A stretch of DNA of 64,000 nt from Pleodorina starrii (taxonomy: Eukaryota; Chlorophyta; Chlorophyceae; Chlamydomonadales; Volvocaceae): positions 1,076,001 through 1,140,000 of the forward strand of contig BRXU01000009.1 in NCBI GenBank assembly GCA_030267565.1. The letters run 5' to 3'. Position 1 is the stretch's first letter. Each line of letters opens with the position of its first letter. This document shows positions 30,901-38,874 of the stretch, one piece after another. The notes beneath the pieces are model-generated. The model did no database searches, was not told the DNA's origin, and was given only the letters and a program-made list of their open reading frames with translations. A program made the position numbers and the translations under genes.

Positions 30901-33900
30901 CCCATATACCCATATACCCATACACCCATACACCCATATACACATATACCCATATACCCATATACCCATACACCCATATACCCATATACCCATATACCCA
31001 TATACCCATACACCCATATACCCATACACCCATACACCCATATACCCATACACCCATACACCCATATACCCATACACCCATATACCCATATACCCATATA
31101 CACATATACCCATATACCCATACACCCATACACCCATATACCCATATACCCATACACCCATATACCCATACACCCATATACCCATACACCCATACACCCA
31201 TATACCCATACACCCATATACACATATACCCATATACCCATACACCCATACACCCATATACCCATATACCCATACACCCATATACCCATATACCCATATA
31301 CACATATACCCATATACCCATATACCCATATACCCATATACCCATATACCCATATACCCATATACCCATACACCCATATACCCATACACCCATACACCCA
31401 TATACCCATACACCCATACACCCATATACCCATATACCCATATACCCATATACACATATACCCATATACCCATATACCCATATACCCATATACCCATACA
31501 CCCATATACCCATATACCCATATACCCATACACCCATATACACATATACACATATACACATATACACATATACACATATACCCATATACCCATATACCCA
31601 TACACCCATACACCCATATACCCATACACCCATACACCCATATACCCATACACCCATACACCCATATACCCATATACCCATATACCCATATACACATATA
31701 CCCATATACCCATATACCCATATACCCATATACCCATACACCCATATACCCATATACCCATATACCCATACACCCATATACACATATACCCATACACCCA
31801 TATACCCATATACCCATACACCCATATACACATATACCCATATACCCATATACCCATACACCCATATACACATATACCCATACACCTATATACACATATA
31901 CCCATATACCCATATACCCATATACCCATACACCCATATACCCATACACCCATATACCCATACACCCATATACCCATACACCCATACACCCATACACCCA
32001 TATACCCATACACCCATATACCCATACACCCATACACCCATATACCCATACACCCATATACCCATATACCCATATACCCATATACCCATATACACATATA
32101 CCCATATACCCATATACCCATACACCCATATACCCATATACCCATACACCCATATACCCATATACCCATATACCCATATACCCATATACCCATATACCCA
32201 TATACCCATATACCCATACACCCATATACCCATATACCCATACACCCATATACACATATACCCATACACCCATATACCCATATACCCATACACCCATATA
32301 CACATATACCCATACACCCATATACACATATACCCATATACCCATATACCCATATACCCATGCCCATGACCCATAGGCCGAACCCATAGGCCGACCCATA
32401 GGCCGACCCATAGGCCGACCTGTAGGCCGACCCATAGGCCGACCCGTAGGCCGACCCATAGGCCGACCCATAGGCCGACCCATAGGCCGACCCGTAGGCC
32501 GACCCGTAGGCCGACCCACAGACTGACCCATAGGTCGACCCATAGGGCGACCCGTAGGCCGACCCATAGGCCGAACCCTAGGCCGACCCATAGGCCGACC
32601 CATAGGCCGATTCGTAGGCCGACCCATAGGCCGACCCGTAGGCCGACCCATAGGCCGACCCATAGGCCGAACCTTAGGCCGACCCAAGGGCCGACCCGTA
32701 GGCCGACCCGTAGGCCGGCCCATAGGCCGACCCGTAGGCCGACCCGTAGGCCGACCCATAGGCCGACCCGTAGGTCGACCCGTAGGCCGACCCATAGGCC
32801 GACCCGTAGGCCGACCCATAGGCCGACCCGTAGGCCGACCCATAGGCCGAACCCATAGGCCGACCCATAGGCCGACCCGTAGGCCGACCCATAGGCCGAA
32901 CCCTAGGCCGAACCCTAGGCCGACCCATAGGCCGACCCATAGGCCGACCCATAGGCCGACCCATAGGCCGACCCGTAGGCCGACCCGTAGGCCGACCCGT
33001 AGGCCGACCCGTAGGCCGACCCGTAGGCCGACCCATAGGCCGACCCGTAGGTCGACCCATAGGCCGACCCGTAGGTCGACCCATAGGCCGAACCCATAGG
33101 CCGACCCATAGGCCGAACCCATAGGCCGAACCCATAGGCCGACCCATAGGCCGACCCATAGGCCGACCCGTAGGCCGACCCGTAGGCCGACCCATAGGCC
33201 GACCCATAGGCCGACCCATAGGCCGACCCGTAGGCCGACCCATAGGCCGACCCATAGGCCGACCCGTAGGTCGACCCGTAGGCCGACCCATAGGCCGACC
33301 CGTAGGCCGACCCATAGGCCGACCCATAGGCCGATTCTTAGGCCGAACCCATAGGCCGACCCATAGGCCGACCCATAGGCCTACCCGTAGGCCGACCCAT
33401 AGGCCGACCCGTAGGCCGACCCATAGGCCGACCCATAGGCCGACCCGTAGGCCGACCCGCAGGCCGACCCACAGACTAACCCATAGGTCGACCCATAGGC
33501 CGACCCGTAGGCCGACCCATAGGCCGAACCCTAGGCCGAACCCTAGGCCGACCCGTAGGCCGACCCGTAGGCCGACCCATAGGCCGACCCATAGGCCGAC
33601 CCATAGGCCGACCCATAGGCCGAACCCTAGGCCGACCCATAGGCCGACCCATAGGCCGACCCATAGGCCGACCCATAGGCCGACCCATAGGCCGAACCCT
33701 AGGCCGACCCATAGGCGGGCCCATAGGCCGACCCATAGGCCGACCCATAGGCCGACCCGTAGGCCGACCCATAGGCCGACCCGTAGGCCGACCCGTAGGC
33801 CGACCCATAGGCCGACCCATAGGCCGACCCATAGGCCGACCCGTAGGCCGACCCATAGGCCGACCCATAGGCCGACCCATAGGCCGACCCGTAGGCCGAC

Positions 33901-35879
33901 CCATAGGCCGACTCATAGGCCGACCCATAGGCCGACCCATAGGCCGACCCATAGGCCGACCCGTAGGCCGACCCATAGGCCGACCCGTAGGCCGAACCAT
34001 AGGCCGAACCATAGGCCGACCTATAGGCCGACTCATAGGCTGACACATAGGCCGACTCATAGGCCGACACATAGGCCGACCCTGACCCTGACCCTGACCC
34101 TCCCCCCCACCCGCCAGCACCAACGCCGTGTGGTGTATGGTGGGTCACATGCTGGGTCTTGGCGACCGGCACGGAGAGAACATCATGCTTGACAGCACGT
34201 GTGGGGACACGGTGCACGTGGACTTCGGCTGCCTGTTCGACAAGGGACTGACGCTGGAGGTGGGCGAGGAGGGGGAGGAGAGGGTGTGAGGGGCTGAGGC
34301 AGAGGGGGGGGAGAAGGAGGAGGGGTAGGAGGGGGAGGGGATGGTGTTGTGCCGGGGAGTATGGGTGGGGGAGAGGGAGGGGAATGAGAGTAGGGTCGCA
34401 GTCAAGGAAGCGAAGTGGCGAACGGACACGGCAACACCTCGCAGCTGTATCTGGGATGGGGAGAGGGAAGGGAGGGGGAGAGGGGTTGCCGCGTGAAGGG
34501 GGATGTCTGACTGGCCTGCTGCGTTGATGCGCTGGGGGGAGGGGAGGGGGAGGGGAGGGCCCCGGGGAGGGAAGGAAAGGGGAGGGGAGGGAAGGGGAGG
34601 GGAGAAGGAGGCTCCATGATGTGCCTGAAAGTACCGCACTCGCCTCCTCCATCAGCCTCCTAATGGTCATGAGGCTCATGACTGACTGGTTTCATCCTTT
34701 CCCTCCATCCTGCCCATTCTCCTGCCCATTCTCCTGCCCATTCCTCTGCCCCTCCCCTCCCCTGCCCCTCCCCCCCTGCCCCTGTCCCTCCAGATTCCGG
34801 AGATGGTTCCCTTCCGGCTCACTCAGAACGTGGTGGATGGATTCGGTATCAACGGAGTGGAGGGCGTGTACCGCCGCTGCTGCGAAATAACGCTGCAGGT
34901 GGGGCCGAAGCGGGGGGCAGGGAGAGGGGGAGGGGGAGAGCGGGAGGTAGGCGTAGACAAAGGGGAAAACCCCAATTTTCTTTCAATCCACACTCTCATT
35001 TCCCCCTCCTCACGCCAATCCACTGCGGTCGGCCATACACTAAAACCCTAAAACCCTAAAACCCACTGGTGTGTTCCTTCAGGTCCTCCGACAGCACCGG
35101 GACACGCTGATGACGTGTGCGGAGACGTTCCTGCACGACCCGCTGGTGGAGTGGAGCAGCAGACCGCAGGGGGGGAAGGGGGCGCAGATGGTGCAGGTGG
35201 GGGGCAGTGTGTGTGGGGGGGGAGGGAGGGAGGGCGGGAGGGGCGGGCGTGTGTGGGTGTGTTGGTGGAGGGAGCGGGGGCGGTTGCCAAAAGGGGGGAG
35301 GAAGGGGAGCGGTAAGGGGGCAGTGAAAGCGACAGGGGCGGGAAGGGGGGCAGCCGGATTCGGGCAGGAGTTGGGGGAAACCGGGCGATGCTTTAACTTG
35401 GCGACCTGGATATTGGGAGGGCGGGGGGGGTGCGATGACCGACTCCCACACTTCCGCGTTTTTCCTTCGAACCGCAGTTCTAACTTTCCCCACGACACAC
35501 CACATATCTTCGGTGTCGTTTCGCCCAATCCCCTGCGTTCCTGACACTCCCCCTCCTTCGCCCTCCATTCCTCCCCTCTCACCCTCCCTCTCACCCTCCC
35601 ACCCACCCACTCATACACATACACACACACGTGCACCCCCTCCCCCCACCCCCTCCCCCTCCCCCTCTCTTTCAGGATGGCGGTCTGGAGGCCGAGAACC
35701 CCGCCGCCAAGGACGCCCTGGCCACCATTGAGGGGCGGCTCAGCGGCACCCTGCTGGGGGTGGCGGCGGTGCCTACCCTGCCGCTGTCGGCTGAGGGCCA
35801 GGCGGCGCGGTTGATCAGTGAGGCCACCGACAAAGAGAACCTGGGCCGCATGTACGTGTGGTGGATGCCCTGGTACTGA
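1..35879 (+). CDS. ATR: ATR serine/threonine checkpoint kinase (PIKK family), 5'-truncated by window edge
   Basis: ATR is the nuclear PI3K-like kinase that senses RPA-coated single-stranded DNA (with ATRIP) and activates the replication checkpoint. I assembled 39 exons in consistent phase, about 2,177 codons, ending at a TGA at 35877-35879; animal and plant ATR are roughly 2,600-2,700 residues, so the missing part is N-terminal. ATR rather than ATM or TOR is indicated by [10 protein letters not shown] in the N-lobe, [17 protein letters not shown] and ALPRLLTL in [15 protein letters not shown] and VHVDFGCLF in the catalytic region, [10 protein letters not shown], and a FATC end of the form MYVWWMPWY. 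The coding sequence carries Gly, Ala and Gln runs absent from other ATRs as I know them. Exon coordinates are in the four domain entries. The window starts inside or at the end of an exon (1-10), whose phase is uncertain. Family assignment is very secure; individual exon edges are less so. Confidence 0.93.
1511..1800 (+). repeat. 12-bp minisatellite in ATR intron 4
   Basis: Tandem, imperfect units of the form TCACCTCATACC, with TCACCCCATACC and TAACCCCATACC variants, fill most of the 3' half of intron 4 (1396-1846). The array sits just upstream of the acceptor and contributes to its pyrimidine-rich character. Confidence 0.85.
11782..12125 (+). repeat. Perfect hexanucleotide array (GGGACT) in ATR intron 25
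   Basis: About 57 uninterrupted copies of GACTGG/GGGACT without a visible mismatch over roughly 344 bp, in the intron between exons 11391-11636 and 12303-12410. Every unit has a GGG triplet on the transcribed (sense) strand. Stop-free frames through it (Asp-Trp, Gly-Thr, Pro-Val and Pro-Ser dipeptides) are by-products and not coding. Confidence 0.95.
13289..13312 (+). repeat. Short telomere-like CCCTAAAA motif in ATR intron 27
   Basis: Two adjacent CCCTAAAA units followed by a partial third. The complement is TTTTAGGG, the Chlamydomonas-type telomere repeat. Too short to be more than an interstitial motif. Confidence 0.45.
15109..16419 (+). other. ATR: ATR exons 32-35: kinase domain N-lobe and start of C-lobe
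   Basis: Exons: 15109-15318, 15581-15669, 15846-16043, 16249-16419 (visible residues about 1768-1990). Exon 33 encodes the glycine-rich loop region ([16 protein letters not shown]) and [10 protein letters not shown], whose first lysine is the expected ATP-binding residue. Exon 34 encodes [21 protein letters not shown], matching the beta-strand and hinge segment of ATR. Exon 35 encodes [20 protein letters not shown], the helical segment just ahead of the catalytic loop, and ends in phase 2 at TNFTR. Exon 32 has a GSGSGS insertion from GGATCT repeats, the same hexamer as in exon 20. The domain is then interrupted by the 17.7 kb satellite intron. Confidence 0.9.
16646..18075 (+). repeat. 8-bp satellite block A (ACCCATAT / ACCCATAC)
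   Basis: Nearly pure tandem 8-bp units that differ at one position, TACCCATA versus CACCCATA, with rare TACACATA units. Very long stop-free frames on both strands (Tyr-Thr-His-Ile-Pro or Met-Gly-Ile-Trp-Val-Tyr patterns) result from the 24-bp reading period and are not genes. Confidence 0.97.
18076..30150 (+). repeat. Mixed CCCATA satellite block B (6-, 15- and 21-bp units, with 8-bp islands)
   Basis: The core CCCATA is repeated two or three times and separated by TTA, giving 15-bp and 21-bp units, interspersed with islands of the 8-bp type (for example 19800-19860, 23800-23940, 28730-28820, 29400-29640). Degenerate stretches with many single-base changes lie at about 21030-22390 and 26640-27060. 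Rare variants recur far apart, showing internal kilobase-scale copying. No unrelated sequence of any length interrupts the block. Confidence 0.95.
30151..32365 (+). repeat. 8-bp satellite block C with a 240-bp higher-order repeat
   Basis: The 8-bp TACCCATA/CACCCATA units return, with more TACACATA variants than block A. The segment at about 31381-31545 recurs nearly unchanged at 31621-31785, a 240-bp offset equal to thirty 8-bp units. Confidence 0.95.
32366..34100 (+). repeat. 12-bp satellite block D (CCCATAGGCCGA), ATR intron copy
   Basis: Tandem 12-bp units, mostly CCCATAGGCCGA and CCCGTAGGCCGA, with occasional 13-bp units (extra A) and CCCTAGGCCGAA forms. The left edge grades into block C through ACCCATGCCCATGACCCATAGG. 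The right edge ends in several CCTGAC units directly before the exon 36 acceptor. Each unit has a GGCC palindrome. Confidence 0.96.
34118..35879 (+). other. ATR: ATR exons 36-39: catalytic loop, activation segment and FATC
   Basis: Exons: 34118-34259, 34794-34898, 35083-35196, 35676-35879 (visible residues about 1990-2177). Exon 36 opens with [19 protein letters not shown], containing the catalytic Asp, His and Asn (DRHGEN), and then the metal-binding VHVDFGCLF. It joins exon 35 in phase across intron 35, giving ...FTRTNAVW..., which is the proof that both halves belong to one gene. Exon 37 encodes [17 protein letters not shown], exon 38 [10 protein letters not shown], and exon 39 the regulatory linker and FATC ([20 protein letters not shown], ending in Trp-Met-Pro-Trp-Tyr). 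All catalytic residues I can check are present, so the gene appears functional if the long intron is spliced. Confidence 0.92.
35040..35064 (+). repeat. Short telomere-like CCCTAAAA motif in ATR intron 37
   Basis: Three near-perfect CCCTAAAA units about 20 bp upstream of the acceptor of exon 38. This is a second independent occurrence of the TTTTAGGG-type unit in the same gene. Confidence 0.5.
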
Positions 35880-38051
35880 GGGGCTGAGGGAGCGGAGAGA
35901 GAGAGGGGAGAGGAGGGAGAGCGGAGGGGATGGAGAGGGGTGGGGTGGAGGAACCAGCAGGTTTGGGGCTTGGGCGGCAAGAGCGAGTGGGCTACAGGCG
36001 GGCAGGCGGGCAGCATTGGTGTGGTTGGTCGTGCATGTCTGTTTCGTTTCAGTTTCGGTTTTGGTTTCGTTTCGGTTACGTTACCGGTACGCTGGAGGAG
36101 GCAGGGCAGGATGTCGCAGCGGTGCAGCCTCGCGGCTGCTTTTGGTGGAGTGCGCAAAGAAACGACCGTTCGGGTTGTGTGTGTGCGTGTGTGTAGTGGG
36201 GGGCTAATGTGTGGTGGGGCTAATGTGTGGTGGGCCTTATGATGCGCTGTGCTCCCATCATCATCATCATCGTCATCATCAGCGTGCGACCCTTCCTGTG
36301 AACGAAATTTGAAACTTCGGACAGCAGGCAGTGCCGTACGAGTCTGGCACAGCCGGCCCCAATGCGACTATCGTCTCCGTGCATCGAGCTCGAGCAGCTC
36401 CAGGGGGGGAGTTATTCAATCGCCTGTATCGCATCCCGGCGGAGGTCCTTCCTTGTCAACAGTCTGTGTCGGCAGTCCGTGGAACAGCGCTACAGTTCGA
36501 CATGCGGCTTCCTGTCCTGGTCGCTAGCTCCGAGCAAAGATGCCAAGCTGCCGGGCTGGGGGGAAGAGCGAGTCGCCGGGCCGGACGAGGCAAGAACCGG
36601 ACCGTGAATGCCGAGGCCTTACACAGCAGAGCGGAGCAGCAGAGCCGACAGACGGCAAGGCGGGGACCTGCTGTTAAGGCAGAGAGCACCGCGCCGGCGC
36701 CGCGCACCACCACAGCGACTCGAGGCGAACCCGCCAACCAGCAGGGGGCGCGCGCGGCGCCGACGCGGCCCAGCGGGCCCCCGCCCACCACAGAACCGAG
36801 CGCAGCAACACCGACACGCGGGGCGGAGCCAAAACCCGACACCAACCCCCCGGAACCCGCCAAAACGGAACGCTAAAAACCCACGAAACGACCTGCCAGC
36901 GGGCGAACCAGCCCTCCCAGAGCCCGGACCTCGCGGAACGGCCGGGCAACGCCTGACAGCCAGCACCCAGGCACGAGGCCACACCAGGCACGAAACCGAC
37001 CAGAACGACTACCGACCAAGGACAGCCCCTCTCGACGCCCACAGCCACCCTGCGCAAACTTCTAAGCCCCCCAGCAGGACGCGAACGGACTTGGACGGAG
37101 GAGTCCACGAGTAGCGCGGGCTGAGAACTTGGCCGCGGGGGTTCATGGTTCCTGCATGGTAGTGGGGGCGCACGCCGCCGAGCCAGCCGACCTGGGGATG
37201 GGTGGGTGGGGATAAGTAAGCGACAGAAATATACCTTCTGTCGGCAAAACTGCTCACGACTGTGAAGACAGGATGTCTGAACGAGTGAACAAAAGAGCTT
37301 AAATGCAAGTCGCTCGCGACTTGCCGTACAGGAAACCTTATTTCGAACCTAGCTTAGAGGCTCCGGTCGCTACGCTCTAACATAAAGCTTCACGCCGTCG
37401 CAACTAAGCTACAAAGGCCACAGAGGGGTTCAGCGCTACAGGGCTACACAGGTCCGAGCCCAGTACAAACACACACACACGCATTCGGTACCCTGGCGGG
37501 CTGCCACCTCCCGTGTCTCCCCGCAGAGGTGGGTGCGCGAGGACACACAAAGAAAGAAGAAGAAGAAGACGCGTCCCCTACGCGTCGGGGTCCACCGCGC
37601 GCCTATACCGTACCCTTCGTCTGTAGCCCCAACCCCCTTCCTCCCCCCGGTGGTGTACGGATGGTTTCAGAGCCTCGCGGCGAGCGGCTGTGGTTGGCTA
37701 CGTCGGTCTTGCGCAGCTAGGAGCTCGGGGGTCTGCTGCCATGAAGGGGTTGGCCTGAGCTCTGAAGACCTGTGGCTGCCGGTGATACATCTGCTTCGTG
37801 GGGTAGCACCGGTGGTGCGCAGGGGTGCGCCGCCCGGACCCTAGGCTGCCCTACCTGTACTTCTGACACCGGCACCCTTTCCCCTCTCCTGGTCGCGGGA
37901 TCTTCAATGGCCCAGGACAGGCACCACATGAAAAGCGGCAGCTGCGATTTGGGATTGATGAAAGGAAGGCAGCCGATTCCGCGGGGAGCCGGACGCCCTT
38001 TAGCGCCGACAGCCCCAATGCGCCCGACGTGCAGCTTTCGTAGGGAACGGC
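35880..38051. other. ATR 3' flank and intergenic spacer, no supported gene
   Basis: Follows the ATR stop codon. It includes a purine-rich stretch (35880-35960), a TTTCGG-rich stretch (36040-36080), a CAT trinucleotide run near 36256-36282, and a C/G-rich open stretch at 36331-37114 (Arg/Pro/Ala-rich in two overlapping + frames) that matches no family I recognise. I see no clear TGTAA polyadenylation signal close to the stop. A CA run lies at 37470-37482 and a GAA run at 37553-37571. Confidence 0.5.
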
Positions 38052-38560
38052 GCTGGCTTGCGTGCGGACTTGCAGCTGAACCGCTGCGGAGCGCGGGGCA
38101 GGAGGAGTGAAGCGATGCATGACAAATTCTTGTACGGCGTTGCAACGCGGGTTGTATCCGTTGTCGTGCAGCGCCCGTTGTCCCGCTGGCTCTATCTACT
38201 CGCCCGAGTGAACCTTTTGGGGGCTGGGAGCCCAAATTGCCAGTGCAACAACAAGACTTTGGATGCTCACCTTTGCTGCCCTGGCTCAAACTTCATAATC
38301 GTGATCTATGCCCGGGGATTTGTCTAAGCGATTGATAACGCAAAGGAGGCAAGCTCTGTCGCGTTACCTTTCACCTCCCCCGTCCGGGCGACCAATGGAC
38401 GGATGGGCGTATCGTCGCCCTCTAAACTTCGACTATCAAGTTATGAGAAGCTGAAGTGAAACACAAATACACCGTGCGAATTTGGTAGTCCTGAGCTCTT
38501 GCCGAGCGTGAGAAGCCCTCCTTACGAACGTTACGAGAAGTACCTGACTCATCTAAAACC
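38052..38560 (+). repeat. Upstream flank of glycosidase gene 1, paralogous to 48326-48840
   Basis: The stretch GCGGACTTGCAGCTGAACCG through CTCGCCCGAGTGAACCTT (to about 38215) is closely matched at 48332-48484. Further matches are the CCGGGCGACC patch near 38383 (48670) and TTACGAACGTTACGAGAAGTACCTGAC near 38522 (48810). The duplication therefore extends beyond the coding regions. A conserved open frame exists in both, but most differences in the best-matched part change the amino acid, so it is probably not a gene. Confidence 0.7.
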
Positions 38561-38874
38561 TGACTCAGAACATCGCAATCGAACTCCAGGACAACAAGCT
38601 TTTTGAGAAATTATGTCGCCTTGCCACATAAGTGCCTTTCTTGATTTGAGTAGCTTTAGTCACCCATTACGGGTGACGTTACCCGTCCCATTACGGGACG
38701 GGTACGGTCCACGGTGTGACGACGCCGATTCGACGAACACACTTCCGGCTAAGAAACTTAGTGTAAGCGTAAACAAACGTACGAACAGTATTGTTGGCTT
38801 GTAATACTTGGCCTTTGTTTCGTTTTCAGCTGCTCATATGCCACGCGCTGCATTCACAAATCTGTGGCAGCACA

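Larger units (their letters stand above)
16420..34117 (+). other. ATR intron 35, a 17.7 kb satellite-filled intron
   Basis: The donor CACACG|GTGTGTG at 16420 and acceptor CCCGCCAG at 34117 join exons 35 and 36 in phase. The intron has about 220 bp of G-rich non-satellite sequence (16420-16640), then unbroken tandem repeats to about 34100, ending in a few CCTGAC units and the acceptor. The other ATR introns here are 0.1-0.7 kb, so this one is more than twenty times larger. The C-rich strand (CCCATA) is the coding strand, so the pre-mRNA is C-rich and the template strand carries regularly spaced GGG triplets. Confidence 0.88.

Noticed and set aside
16573..31885. Stop-free frames of several hundred to more than 1,300 codons on both strands (Thr-His, Tyr-Pro, Met-Gly-Ile-Trp-Val patterns)
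   Set aside because: They are translations of the CCCATA satellites. All frames are open because the units lack stops in most phases, and the region is spliced out as an ATR intron.
16646..34100. CRISPR array
   Set aside because: Units are contiguous with no unique spacers, and the host is a eukaryote.
16420..34117. Two separate genes (a truncated kinase and a downstream kinase fragment) instead of one ATR
   Set aside because: Exons 35 and 36 match consecutive parts of ATR with no missing residues and compatible phase. An assembly join cannot be fully excluded without long reads.
32674..34123. Gly-Arg-Pro repeat 'proteins' on the minus strand (also over 60132-62974)
   Set aside because: By-product of the 12-bp GGCCGACCC satellite. 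No flanking start context, introns or domain supports a gene.
36331..37114. Arg/Pro/Ala-rich open frames as a possible gene downstream of ATR
   Set aside because: Overlapping open frames on both strands, no recognised domain and composition typical of GC-rich spacer. It may be ATR 3' UTR or mobile-element remnant, neither of which I can support.
37717..38289. Minus-strand 190-codon frame conserved in part at 48198-48506
   Set aside because: The reading frame is not kept between the two copies, so the similarity is at DNA level only.
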